The notes: generated from the sequence alone by a model not told the origin. Numbered from the stretch's first letter, positions 44,601 through 56,559 are shown. The stretch: DNA of 64,000 bases from Talinum fruticosum (GCA_021018815.1 JAITYX010000083.1:1984001-2048000), one strand, 5' to 3'. Made by a program: numbers and translations.

Positions 44601-46300
44601 CTGAACCCTCGGAATTTAAGTTGTTTATTTTTATTATGCTGGCATATTTTTGGGAAACATTCCCGACCAATTTTATGCGTAAAGATTTTTGAAGGGGACG
44701 GAAAAAATACCGACCTTGATTTCGGGGCGAAGAAATTGTAGGCTCCTCCGGACGGAAAATACGAACCCAATTCGCTGCGGAAATACAATGGTCATGCCTC
44801 CGTTAGTCGAACATGTTGGGCGTTACGTGATTTGAGAAAAATCGAACCTCCTTCCAGGTGAGCTCGTGTTGACTCCACGTTAAGCTGAATATATCAACTC
44901 TTTAGTGTGGGCCTTTGTAGGATGCCTTTGATTGTGCCCAAGTCGTAATTTTACATTGGAGGTCTTCGTTAGCTTCTCGTTTGCCTCCGAGCTTGATGTC
45001 GTCAAACGACGTTTAGCGTTGGGCTATAATAACGATCGTACACCTTGAAGGGCCAAAAAACCTTCTTCGTCTTCATTTTGCGAACCATCGCTCCCTTATA
45101 GTGTTGGAGCGGTTTCTTGCGAGAACAAAAGTGTTCTTCGAGGGCGTTGATCTCGTGCCTTTTCCGGTGACCTAAGGCTTGAGTGATGTCTCTTAGAGAT
45201 CCTCTATGATCTTATGTGATCTTCGTTTGTCGAGTCGCGTACGCTCGTAATTTTTTCGTCCAAGAGGCCTTTCTTTTGACGAATGTACGCATCCGAGGAC
45301 CATAGTCGTTCTCTTCATGCTTGGCATTGACTTGTGCTATGCTTGGACCTTACTCTAAAGATCTCACTTTGGAGTCAAGTTCCTTGGCCGTATCAATCCC
45401 TTAGGAAGAAGCGCCAAAGGAGGGGAGATCCACGAGGATGATGGCGTTGGCGAGGATGCCAAAGATGGCTCAGAGGATTGGCCCCCTTTCCATGACTCTT
45501 CGTGGGATATGAGTTATTTTTGACGTCCTGCGTGCCATTATGACTTGATACTCTTTCGTTTTGCTTGAACTTTTATCTTCGATCGATCCTTCTCTGTGAT
45601 GCTTGTTGGATGCTTACTTGCCTCGTTGCTTCTTTTTATTGTTGCCGATTTTTGCTTTCTCGCCGCTTGGGGTACGTGATCATAGTGGGGTCTTCTTTGA
45701 GTTTTACAACTTGGCTATCCCGGGGATTGTATTAGCCCCGAGTGTTGCCCCAGAATCGGCACAATGAAAAACGTACAATGAAAGGAACTAGTAGGCCTTA
45801 GGGGTCATATCAGCCCCTACTTTTATTCTAACTTTGACAAAGTTAAGAAAATACAACGAAAGGAACCGGGGACTTGGGTGTTCTAGGGGATTGTATTAGC
45901 CCCTACTCATGCCCCAAGATCGTCTTTAAGTAAAATATGAGACGTAAAGATGCAAAAAACTTGCTCATTGTATAGATGAAAGATCGAAGTCCGTACGGAA
46001 GGGAGGAATGTGTGCCCCAGTTGAGCGCTTTCGGAAAAGTCGCGTCAATCGTGGGTGATTCCTTTACAAAATCTCCGGGACTTAAAGCTGGGTGGGTCTT
46101 TAAAGAAAGGCCCCCACGCCGGATAATGAGCTTGATGTCTTTGGGAGGTGCAAGCCGGACCTTGACATGATTTTACGAGGTGGTGAAGCACACCATCATC
46201 GTCTCGAAGACTTTGGTTGGGGCTCAGCTTTTAGCTTCTTGCCCTTAGGATCACCGTGAGTCCTCCCCTCCTCTTTCGCTTCTCCATCAAAGGTCGAAGG
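44601..46300 (-). other. Unrecognised internal DNA of the gypsy-type element
   Basis: No ORF above about 65 codons that I trust, and no polymerase motifs on either strand. This is where reverse transcriptase would be expected downstream of protease. Confidence 0.5.
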
Positions 46301-46599
46301 CTTGTTATATAGCATTCACGTGCAGTCTTTTGGTCTCCGTAGGTCTCACCTACGGATCCGTCGTCAAGCTCATACTTCATGAGGAGAAGGTATGGAGCGA
46401 CGACCGCTTTGATCTGGTTGAGGGTGGGACGTCCAATGATGACGTTGTAGGCGAGAGGGGGTGTCGATCACTAGGAATTTAACTTCGATGTTTCGGCCTC
46501 GACCTTCTCTCCAACCACGGCGGTAGGCGGATCATGCCTATGGGGTGTATCGTCCGCCCTCCGAATCCGACGACGGGATTGATGAGGGAGACTAGATTA

Positions 46600-48707
46600 C
46601 GAGGGGCATACTTCACTGTCTAAGGCATTCCATGGTGATGACGTCTACCGAGCTCCCTGTGTCGATAAGAACCTCGCGGACCATGGCGTCAGAAATCTTC
46701 GATGTGATGACCAAAGGATCCTCATGTGGGGCGGCCATGCTTTTCAAGTCTTGTTCGCCGAAGGTCACTGTGGGCACCTTCGGAGGTGGAGGTTGGCCGG
46801 TGATCGGGACTTGTTGAGCGCTCTCGAGGTGAGCCTTCCAAGAGGAGAGGGTCGTGCCTCCTGCGAATCCCCAGCGATGGTGGCTACAATCTTAGTAGCA
46901 TCGTCATTATCATAGTGCTCATAACCCTGCCTTGAAGAACCTCCTTGTGCTCCATGAGTATCTTTTCCGAGGAAGCGATCAATTTGCCCATTATCTGCCA
47001 ACTCCCCAAGCGCCTTCTTTAACGCGCGACACTCTGTAGTGTTGTGTCCGGTTTGTTCATGAAATTCGCAATATTTGTTGGAAGCTCGCGCTTTCGCAAG
47101 AGTGGACATGGGAGGTGGTTTTTGAGTATGGGGTGCCCTTTGATCTCTATCGAGAATACTGCGGGGTCGGTGTTGAAGCGGTGGTCAACTTCATTTCGAG
47201 GATTAAATTTTCCATCTCCTCCTTTCTTTCGACCTCATCTCCTTCCTCCGCACGAGATCTCCGTGGCTCGAATAAAGTCGGCCGCCTTTCGGAGTGCTTA
47301 CGCCAAGGTGGACACCTTTTGTTCAGCGAGGAAAATTTGAATCTTCCTCTTACGAGTCCGTTAAGGAAGGCAATGTAGGCGACTCCATCTTGCGGGTCGG
47401 AGATAAGGACGGCCTCTCCATGAAACCTTCGGACATAGTCCTTAAGGGTCTCGTTTCTCCCTTGCTTAATCTTAGAGAGGTGGATGCTAGTCTTCTTACG
47501 CTTGCAACTCGCGATGAATTGCGCGACGAACTTCTCGCATAGCTCCTCGAAGGAAGAGATGCTCCCTTGGGGAAGATTGTTGAACTATTTCTGCGCGACT
47601 CCCTTTAGTGTAGCGAGGAAGAATCGGCGAGTAGGTTGCATCGTCCCCGTCCCGAACGTACATGTGGGACTTGTAGTACGCCAAGTGATCTTCGAGGATC
47701 AGCTTGTGCCATTGTATGGATCAATGTTTGGAACCTTTATCTTCTTCATTCGGGGGCATTCATGATCTTCTTTGAAAATGGAGTGTTGAAAGCATTCTGG
47801 GTTGGCCTTGAATCGGAGCCGAGAGATAGGGACGGCGCGAGGTTGGTGGCGTGGAACTTCCACTAGGGAAGGACTTTTCCTCCTCTCGGATCGAGGAGGA
47901 GTGCGCCTAGTCCTCTCCGACTTCTCGGGACCCTTCGGATTTGACTCGCTCATGACGCCTTTCTCTTGATCGCTCCCGCTCTCGGGCGGGAGACCGCTTT
48001 GGTCGCGCCTTGGGGCCTTGCGAGGCTCGATGAGAATGGCGGCTTTGTGTAGCTGATCGTGCGGGGCGGCGGACCTTATGCTCCCGAGGGCCTTCGCTCC
48101 GTGTTTGGGGCAAGGGCGTCGCCATGATCGTCGAACCGGGCGAACGCCTGTTATGGGTAGCATAAGGGGTCGAGGCCGTGTGCGAAGTTGCAATGTTCTT
48201 GTTGGCTTTATGGAGAGCTTTCTTTGCGTCGATAATTTCTCGTGCGTCGCCTTCTTCATGACGCCTTGTCGGGAGTGCACTTGGCTGCTCGGGAGCAAGT
48301 GCGGTTGGTGCCTTAGTTGGTTGTTACGGGGCTGCGTGGGAGGGCATCCCGCCCGAGAAGTAGCCAACAGTCGACCTCCCGGGGGTTGTGTCATACCCGG
48401 GAGTTGGGGCGTAGTGGAAGGGCATGATTGGCATGCGTCTGTTCCATAGTGGCTCGTACTTGTTCTTGCACTTGTTGTGCAACGGTTGTTTTAAGGGTCT
48501 CTATTAGGTTACGGAGAGCCCCTAGGGTGACGTACCCCTCCGGTTGGGTGTGGCGGTTGCCGGTAGACCGCCGAGATGATTCCGCATCCTCGGGTTGAGG
48601 AGCGTCGCGAGATTGGCCCCCGTAGGCATTGAACGATGAGGGTGAGGAACTGGTGGGTTCGTGTCGCGAGTCATCTTAGATCGAGATCGAGTGCCACTGG
48701 CGACCAT
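46600..48707 (-). pseudogene. Retroelement gag and aspartic protease, frame-broken
   Basis: Starts near MVASGTRSRSKMTRDTNPP (48707). Later it reads MKKIKVPNIDPYNGTSDP-like sequence (~47700) and HMYVRDGDDATY (~47660), typical of plant gypsy gag. Next comes a CCHC-like KYCEFHEQTGHNTTECRALK (~47040), and the protease box VREVLIDTGSS at about 46645-46680 contains the catalytic DTG. Several frameshifts and stops separate these. Antisense ORFs at 47044-48449 are shadows. Confidence 0.8.
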
Positions 48708-48720
48708 ATGCTACCTTCCT

Positions 48721-48739
48721 CCCCACGAGACGGCGCCAA
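48721..48739 (-). promoter_or_regulatory. Primer-binding site of the gypsy-type element
   Basis: On the minus strand TTGGCGCCGTCTCGTGGGG begins three bases from the LTR. The TGGCGCC start is complementary to a tRNA 3' end, and its place shows that the element is transcribed on the minus strand. Confidence 0.8.
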
Positions 48740-48741
48740 GC

Positions 48742-49354
48742 TGTTTCCGGAGAAATCCGAGTTGATGAGGTGGATGATGATTCGGAGAGAGGAAGGATTT
48801 ACTGCTACGGTTCCGAGGACGTGGCACGAGCGATCCGAGTCGAGTGATGACGGCTCGAACTCGCAAAAGGCGAAGCCCGGGTGGTGGATCCCGGGAACGC
48901 CCTCCGACGCTCAAGTTAGAAATGAACTAAGTTTGAATGGATCGAGGAGATCTTCCTCGATGTGCGTGGGGGATTCCTTGGGAGACGAGGATATTTCCAA
49001 AGATGGAAGTTCTCGGGGATGAATGTGTGTCGATGAACGTTGATGAACGTTATGAATGTAGATGAGAGTTGAGAGCTTAGGAGCTTGAGTGATTATCCTC
49101 AAATGAGATGTCTTGTCCCACCAACATAACATGCCTTGGGTTTTGGAAGTGATGAGTATTTATAGGAGATTTTGAAGGGGTAAAATGGTACTTTACCACG
49201 GTTTAGGGAAACCCTAGCCCCAAGTGGGCTTTAGGGCTTTTACCCGACCCATTAAGGGTTGTCTTGGGCCGATTCCTCCTTTATCCGACCGATTAGGCCT
49301 AGTTGGTCGATAACGTGGCGGGTGAACTGGTATTGTCCGGAAATACCCGAATCA
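48742..49354 (-). repeat. 5' LTR of the gypsy-type element
   Basis: 613 bp. A TATTTATA box near 49158 (plus) also reads as TATAAATA on the minus strand, a possible core promoter for minus-strand transcription. ORFs inside the two LTRs are identical copies and not genes. Confidence 0.93.
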
Positions 49355-49783
49355 CTTACTTTGGAGAGTTTTTTTTTTTTTTTGGGGGGTGGAGGAGGGG
49401 GTTGAACTGCACGATCAACCGTTATTTAAGGTAGATGGCGCGCCTAAACCCTTGATTTGCTCAGGACTAACAAACAAAAAAGTGTGGTCCTTCTATTTTT
49501 AGTCACAGAATAATTTCATCACCCACAACAAAAATTTACCCAAAAAAAAAAAAAACTCTCTTGATTGTTTCTTCTCCTTCGACCAAAGAGAGAGAAAACG
49601 GTTTGGATTTTGGTCGGTTTCATCCTGATCAAGGTCGTGCTCTAATGTCATTTGCTGACTCTCACCATCATCAATCCACGTCCATTTCATCATTCACATT
49701 CATCAAAATCACTCAAACAAAAAGGAATCCACAAACCCAATTTGAAAAAAAAGCTCTGATCTTGATATTTCTCTGCCCAGAAG

Positions 49784-52357
49784 ATGAACTCAGATTCAGG
49801 GCATTCATTCAGGATTTTCGTCGAACAAGAGCTAGGCAAGTTCCCCCACTTTATGGTCTATGCCGTCCTCGAATGGACCCTCATAGCCTTGCTCTTTCTT
49901 GATGGCTTCCTTGCCCTGGTTTCCACTGAATTTGCGGAGTTCTTCGATCTGAGAGCTCCCTGTGTTCTATGCACGAGGATCGATCATCTTTTAACGCGTA
50001 AGAGATTGCGATGCACTTACAATGACGCCATATGTGAAGGGCACAAAATGGAGTTATCATCTCTTGCTTATTGCCATGTTCATGGGAAACTCTCTGATCT
50101 GAGAACAATGTGTGAGGGTTGCCTTCTTTCGTTTGCCACCGACAATAGATCGGATCCCGAGGCTTATAAGTCCATGAATGGGGTTCTGAACAAGGACATA
50201 GAAGGCATTTTTGATGAGGAAATGGGGGTAGGATTGTGCCACCATCAAATGGGAAGGATGATCATAGTATTATGATTGAAGGTGCTGAAATGCCGAGAAA
50301 TGGGAATGCAAATGGGATGTTTTGCTCATGTTGTGGGGAGCCTATGAAGGTGAAGTCGGGGCCGGGTTATCAGAAGGGCATTGCTAACATCAGTATTCCT
50401 ACAATCCCCAGGGCAAGCAGTAGGCTGTCAATACAACAGGGTCCCACTCCTTCCCCTCGGGCTGCTTTTGGATCTTGGAGGACAGAGGAGGCTTGGAACA
50501 CCTTGGAATTGGCTCAGACTCGATTTGCAGAGCCTAAAATGTCTAGTAATAACACTACTGAGGAGGAGGATACTGGAAGTATGGTGAACCCTGGTAATTA
50601 TTTTGTCTTGTGTGGTTATATGATCTACCCCCGCCCCCAAGTTCGTGTTTGCCTGCTTTTGTATGTTTAAAGAATTTTTCTCAAAATGCAGCTCTAAGAT
50701 TATAATTCAGATGAACTGTTTGAATAGTAGTACGATTATTAGGTTGCATCTCCATGAACACAAAAATGTGTTTCAACTTCTGAATTTGTGAGCGATAAAT
50801 TTTGACATTTTAAATTTATGGATTTGATTGATTATGTTTGTGGTAACTCTAAATCCTCCATACCAAAAAAAAAATAAAAATTGTTCATGAATATGCACGA
50901 TGAGAAAAATAGGGATGTAAGTATTCATATCCTTCAATGCAGCTCGAAAGAAGCTGTAATTTATGCTGCAGTTGCTATGTATTCACCATTTATCTTTTAA
51001 CTAAAGGATCATAGACCAAAAGCCATCTCACCTTATTAATGTCAACAATGATATTATGATAGCAGCTAAAGAGGATCCAAAATCTACTCCATTGCCAGTC
51101 TCAACAGAACCGGAAGAGGTTATCGATGATGCTGTTAAGACCCCTTCATTTCTCAAGGGGAACAGATTTTTCGGATTATCAGACTCGGCAGTTGCAAGCC
51201 CAAGGTGGGCCAGCAGGTTGGCAGATTCAGTGGCTGCAAGCCCAAGGTGGGCCAGCAGGTTGGGTGACTCAGCAGTTGCAAGCCCAAAATGGGCCCATAG
51301 GGGATCGAGGAAATCATTGCTGGAGAGAGTAGAACTAGCCCCAGACCCAGTTGATGCAATAGCAGGAAATGAAACAGATCCTGAGGTCATCATAAGCCGG
51401 CTGAAGAGGCAGGTCAGACAAGATAGAAAATCCCTCACATCTCTCTACATGGAGTTGGATGAAGAGAGAAGTGCTTCCGCTGTGGCAGCCAACAACGCCA
51501 TGGCTATGATCACAAGGGTACAGGCTGAAAAAGCAGCTGTCCAGATGGAGTCTTTGCAATATCAGAGGATGATGGAAGAGCAGGCAGAGTATGATCAAGA
51601 AGCCCTGGAAATGTTGAGGGAAATGCTTAACAAGAGGGAGGATGAAAACAGGGAGTTAGAGGCCGAGCTTGAAATCTATAGAGAGAGATATGGGATCATC
51701 CAAGAGGACATACGTGGGCACCGGCTCCAAAAGTCTCTGTCATTCTCATCTTTCACAGAGAAGTCTGATCATGAGAGTCCACTTTTCAGTATCCATGCTG
51801 CTGATACTGAAATGGAACTGCACGAGCATATGTCAGATAAAAGCAGTAGGTTATCACATGAAGAAGGTGACAATATCGCAGGGAAGATGGCTGAGGATCA
51901 TAACGATGAAGATGGTGATGATTCATTCATGGACATTGAGCGTGAGAGATCTTATCTCTTTGGTCAGCTTAGAATGCTCGAATCTAGAATACTCCATAAT
52001 TCTACAGATGGTGGTGTTGATGCACCTAGTAATGGTGAAGAAACAGGTATTTCCCCACCCCCACCCCCTTAAAAAAAAGTAAAATAAAAATCTTTATTGA
52101 GTTTCCTGTGTTTTACTTGTTGAGTTTTGGGAGCAGAAGAAAAGAACGACAATGTTCTAGCAAAGGAGATATCTGAGCTAGGGGAGAAGCTGAGGACCCT
52201 TGAGGAGGACAGTAGATTTTTAAAGCATGCTCTTCTCACGCTGAAAAAGGACAGGAAAGAGGGAAGTAAGATTTTGATGGAGATAGCTCAGAACCTTCAA
52301 AAACTACGGCATATGGATGATTTGCCAGCACAACCATCTGTGGCTGTTGCATCCTAA
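49784..52357 (+). CDS. MYOB: Myosin-binding protein (MYOB family, GTD-binding/DUF593), 3 exons, one-base frameshift in exon 1
   Basis: MYOB proteins are membrane-anchored receptors that bind the globular tail of myosin XI and link it to endomembrane cargo. Exons 49784-50593, 51015-52046 and 52137-52357, about 687 residues once the frame is repaired. The N-terminus has RIFVEQELGKFPHFMVYAVL and a membrane span (about 22-46). A Cys-rich part follows (APCVLCTRIDH, YCHVHGKLSDL, MCEGCLLSFAT) as in MYOB4-6-type proteins. Exon 2 holds the GTD-binding coiled coil (about residues 388-500; SRLKRQVRQDRKSLTSLYME, then LEMLREMLNKREDENRELEA). Exon 3 is a second short coiled coil. The frame breaks at GGGGG (50225-50229): a sixth G would continue EEMGGRIVPPSNGK. 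Acceptor at 51013-51014 was chosen because it alone keeps phase. Confidence 0.9.
51182..51304 (+). repeat. In-frame 42-bp repeat, three copies, inside MYOB exon 2
   Basis: Units at 51182, 51224 and 51266 encode DSAVASPRWASRLA, DSVAASPRWASRLG and DSAVASPKWAHRG. They precede the coiled coil in a likely disordered linker. Confidence 0.92.
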
Positions 52358-53873
52358 CCTTCTGAATGGTAATTTAGCTCTCCACATCTTTGAAAAATGA
52401 TCAACAAGAGAAAGGAAAGCGCTGTTTCTTACAATCGAAATCTCATAGACGAGTGTTTAATTAATTTTTCCGTCACTTTTATTTACAGCTGCAAGCAGCC
52501 CTTCCTATCTTGCTTTCTGACTGTCTGTTCTCCTTTATATGCAGCTGCACAAATTAGTTAAAAATCTGAACCACTGGAGATGTTGATATCTCCAGTTCCT
52601 CCTCGCAAACTAGGACGCATATTCATAACTTTGACGATGAGGATAATTCCTGAGTGAAACTCCGAGATGCTATTATTTTATTTCTTCCATCTTGAGGTAA
52701 CCAATGATTTAAGAAACCAATTTTTCCTTCACATTCTACATATACATTTTACATATGATTCACTTTTGAATAAATGCTCTGAGAACTAGCTGATGTAATT
52801 TGCCAAACTTATAACCCTCTTCGTGTGAAAATTTCTGCAAAAGAGTATACAACAATAACGATCTAGTGTGAGTCCCACTTGAGGGTATGATACATTTGGC
52901 AGTTTTGGATGTATACATTTTGAGAAACATATAGACTCTTTCTTCAGTGAAAAATCAAAACCTTATGCATGTATGGAAGTCTCCCAAATAAACATCTTAT
53001 GTTCAGTGCTTCGAATGTGGCGCAGGCAATGCAGTGTGGCAAAAGGTGTTTGAGTTTTCAGAGAGACATTATCTCTGCAGTGACCATTTAAAGCCAGCTG
53101 AAGTGTAGTGGAATCAAAGCTGCAGCAATTAGGACAGTAGAGTACGAGGAAAATAGTAGTACCTTAGTGAGAATTGTTTTCTGTTACATTTTTCAAGTGT
53201 ACCTATGTTTTTCAATTATCTTATTCGGAAGAAATTTTGAGTCTGTGACAAACAAATGGGGTAGAGGTCTCATGAAGAGAAGCTTGTTGACAAATGGGCA
53301 TCCTGACATCGAGTATGAAATGCTATCTCATTGAAATTAAAGAAGGGGTTAAACTGAATCATAACAAATCATTCAATGTATAAATTTCAATCCTCGTTTT
53401 CACCTAATGATTAAGAGCGAAAGGGGGGGACAATTAGATCTTCTTAAGAAGTTGATTAAGGGTTTAGCAGAGAGATAATCAACACCTCATGGTGACAAGG
53501 ACCCCGAGGCTGCCCCTAATTACCTTGGGCAGCAGCAAAATCTATCAAGCAACTATGAAGGCTCCTGATAGAAGGCAAGCAATAATAAAGATCGAGGGAA
53601 TATGAACGAATTTGAGGGGCACCTTGATGAAGGGATTTTGTAATATTTTCGTTATTTCTGGGAATCATTAGCTTTTTGCGACATTCACACTTCGAATATA
53701 AAGACATTTGTATGAGGATGCTTGTTAAAGTATTAACTTATTTTTGACCTTTAACCATCAGTTTAAACTTTTGATCAATTTGGTTATTAAACATCATATG
53801 TAAACTAAAATTCGTAGAGGCCGGACTATTATAAGGGGTATACATTCTGGCTTAACTTGTTTCTGTCATTTGT
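52358..53873. other. 3' flank of MYOB, no gene
   Basis: The proximal part is probably untranslated region. I see no ORF with a recognisable domain. The minus ORF at 53516-53707 is unsupported. Confidence 0.5.
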
Positions 53874-53948
53874 AGTTAAGGAGGATGCAAAATCTACACC
53901 ATTTCCAGTCTCAACAGAACCAAAAGAGCTAATCGATCGTGTTGTCAG
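53874..53948 (+). pseudogene. Detached fragment of MYOB exon 2 (~75 bp)
   Basis: GTTAAGGAGGATGCAAAATC then TACACCATTTCCAGTCTCAA matches 51064-51140 in MYOB (GCTAAAGAGGATCCAAAATC, then TACTCCATTGCCAGTCTCAA), continuing through an ACAGAACC...GAAGAG-like stretch to GTTGT. It is too short to function. Confidence 0.85.
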
Positions 53949-53949
53949 G

Positions 53950-54133
53950 GGTGGAGACAAGTGAAGCCTATGGGTGTCCAAGGACACCCATAGCAAAACA
54001 AAAAAATTATATTGAAAAATTCTAAAAAGTTTATAAAATTATTAAAGGAACATTCATAAAAAATAATAATATTTATAAAATTTAAGAATATTAAAAAATA
54101 GACACCCTTAAATATATTTGCTACTTCCACCAT
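53950..54133. mobile_element. Small inverted-repeat element (MITE-like), ~184 bp
   Basis: Left end GGTGGAGACAAGTG ... GGGTGTC and right end GACACCCTTAA ... CTACTTCCACC are imperfect inverted repeats. Just inside the left end, CTATGGGTGTCC and GGACACCCATAG form a 12-bp stem with a two-base loop. The interior is AT-rich. The left edge abuts the MYOB fragment. Target duplication not clear. Confidence 0.5.
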
Positions 54134-55909
54134 TACGTTTTGTTAAGACGACGAAACATGAACCATCTGACCCAAAGACTGTCATATACTATCCAATAGA
54201 CACATAAAATTATTTTTTCTTGGGATGAATATTTATACGCGAGATCTACTACGATATATACAGTATGGGTATGAACCTTTTCCTTTTTTTTTCTAAATAA
54301 GAACATGAGGTAATTAATTAAATAGCAAGAATATAATAAATATGTAAGTATCAGTGTATCAGGCCCTTAAATTTGGTTAATTATACATACGCAGATCAGC
54401 TTATTGAGACAATCACGACTACGATATATTCCACGTTTTAAAGTACACACAGGTGATAGGTTTTCTGTTGTCTTTTCTCGTGTCTTCATTTGGTATATCA
54501 CAATGTTATGGTCTCCTGAAAAATGGATAAGTAGTGTTAGACCAAGTAGCACCCATAATAATTTAGCTAAAAAAAAAAGTAGCATCCTCGTAAAGAAACT
54601 ACCCTTAAGCTAATCCGGAGAATTACAAATATAAGATGCTACTACAAAGATAAACAATATCAACAGTGAATTATCACCTTAGGCATATCAGACATTCTTC
54701 TCCGTTAATATTTATCCGGTGCGAAATAATTTATCGACCAATTTGTACCTCTTGGCATCACCTAGAGTTATTCTCTCCATTTCAAATACCTAGATAGAGA
54801 GAGCCTTTGAGAGTTTTTTTCCCTTTACTTTGATCTCATAGAAATAATTATTACGAAGATCGTACCTTATACGCACTCATCGTGTTATACTAAATTATAT
54901 TGTTGCCGCCTATAATTTTTTCCAGATTTGAGTTTTCCACACATAATTTTTGTGTCCATCATCTTACCTATTATTTATTAATTTATTAACTTCCCTACAT
55001 CCCTAATTAAATTATTTTTGCAGTGGAATTGTTTTTTCCGCTTCCGAGGCATATATATATAGACGTTGTAAATTGGTGATTGAAAATAGGAATCATACTG
55101 CTAGTCAAGCGCCAACTCAGCACCCAATGAACGGAAAAACTCTATTTTGATAAAAGGAAATTCAATACATTAAAGGGTTGACTATGTTGTAAACCCTTGA
55201 AAACCCCTAGCTGTCTACTTCTAGGAATTCCAAACTTTAGGAAGATTTCACTCAACTTTAATTTTTGGTTTGTAGTGACATGTCATTTCTTATCATCTGA
55301 CAAGATATTTTTAACGTGTACATCAAATTTCAACGAGTTTTCATGTTTGACAAGTGAAAATTTTTAGAAGTCAAAATCTCATTTATATAATTAAATCTTC
55401 TACGATACAAATCAAAAAAGGAAAGAAAATTATTATTTGTTACCTGGAACTCTATACGAATACATTATAATAAGAGGTATGATATAGTTTTCAATAATAA
55501 CCCAACCATAATTATTCTTATGTATGGTATACATCCTTCATACTAGTTTTGAATAATAAATGGAATTATAAGAATTTTTTTAAAAAAACTTTGTACTAAG
55601 ACGTCACATGAATTGACTCATGCGTCACTTGGAAAACCAATTAAAATTTTTATGACTAAAAGAAGTGCTAATTATTGTTGGATATAACGTGAAAGTAGAT
55701 TTTGTGATATTATAAAAATAAATTCAGAGATATTATATCTACTTTAAAATTAAAATGAAATTGATTTTAATTATTCATCTTAAAGTTCGGTGATTTCAGT
55801 ATCCTTTATTTTGAGGAGCAATGTAAAAACTATGTATACGAATGAATAAAAAACTTGCCTGTAAGCATAAGAAGAAGGGCATTCCATTCCATGTATTCAC
55901 AGCATGAAC
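54134..55909. other. AT-rich intergenic DNA
   Basis: No gene. ORFs at 54367-54613 overlap on opposite strands and carry no recognisable feature. Confidence 0.5.
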
Positions 55910-56559
55910 TCAATAGCTGTAGAGAAGAAGTAGGGCAAGAAGCAGCAATGGAACCGGAATGAAAGGTGAGGGCAACTTCAGGGCTGGAGCCGCCATGAGA
56001 AAGAGACCCCTAAGCAAAGGAAATGACCAAACCTTTGAGACCATACAGAAACCCTAGGGTGTTTCTGGCACTGATACAGCCCTAGTATCATCGATATGAT
56101 TGCGCATGTTTGAGTGACGAGCACTGCCATTCGTATCCATTCATAGCCTCGGAAGAATTCTCGGGTGTCGGTACCAAAGCAGTAGGAGATCAACGAGGCA
56201 GACGTCGTTGTCAGCATGTTGGTGATCTTTGCTATGCCATGATGAACTGCGCTCTTCAGTGGGTTGTTATTGACATGATGATGATCAGAGCTTCTGGTTA
56301 AATCCCCAAGGGGTTCGTCTCCCGGCTCTATGTCAATTACACTACTCAAATTCGTTGAACCTTCATGGCAGATGGCCTCCTGCTGCTGGTGCTCACCATC
56401 ATCATCATCATCATCATCATCGGCAACCATTACGATAACGACGTCCTCCGGTGACTGTTGCGTCTCTGAACCCACCACTGCCACAACAACTGCTTCATCA
56501 GGTGGATGCTTTTCGGTACGTATCACATTTGCAGAGGAAGGCTTAACAATGGATGACAT
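55910..56559 (-). CDS. Putative membrane protein, family 2, with one-base frameshift near the C-terminus
   Basis: Starts MSSIVKPSSANVIRTEKHPP. The first ~120 residues are polar, with a run of eight Asp encoded by an ATC/GAT microsatellite (56400-56425) and a His/Asn stretch. Hydrophobic segments lie at about 130-160. The frame as given ends at 55978 after FLCLGVSFSWRLQP. The paralogue at 21298-21999 continues LCLEGLLLIMLAPVLKLP. Here, adding one base in the C-run at 56007-56010 gives LCLGGLFLMAAPALKLP and then a last hydrophobic segment to a stop at 55910-55912, about 216 residues. This matches the paralogue's architecture, so base error is more likely than a truncated protein. Function unknown. 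Confidence 0.65.

Larger units (their letters stand above)
40391..49354 (-). mobile_element. Ty3/gypsy-type LTR retrotransposon with gag-protease only, 8.96 kb
   Basis: Two near-identical LTRs (40391-41006 and 48742-49354) are bounded by the direct repeat CTTACT (40385-40390 and 49355-49360). A primer site next to the right-hand LTR fixes the orientation as minus. Going 5' to 3' on that strand it has gag (from ~48707), protease (~46650), 1.7 kb of unrecognised DNA, then GC-rich and tandem-repeat arrays (44600 down to 41420). No reverse transcriptase, RNase H or integrase motif is visible, so it probably moved with help from another element. It resembles the gag-only (TR-GAG) class of plant elements. 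Confidence 0.88.

Noticed and set aside
43734..44741. 335-residue ORF as a repeat protein gene
   Set aside because: It is antisense to the element and is only the translation of a 26-bp array and GC-rich repeats.
49561..49902. ORF overlapping the MYOB start in another frame
   Set aside because: It is a shadow frame of the 5' leader and exon 1. The MYOB N-terminal signature is in the frame starting at 49784.
51005..51007. MYOB exon 2 acceptor at 51005-51006
   Set aside because: Joining there with donor 50594 gives an immediate in-frame stop; the acceptor at 51013-51014 keeps the frame.
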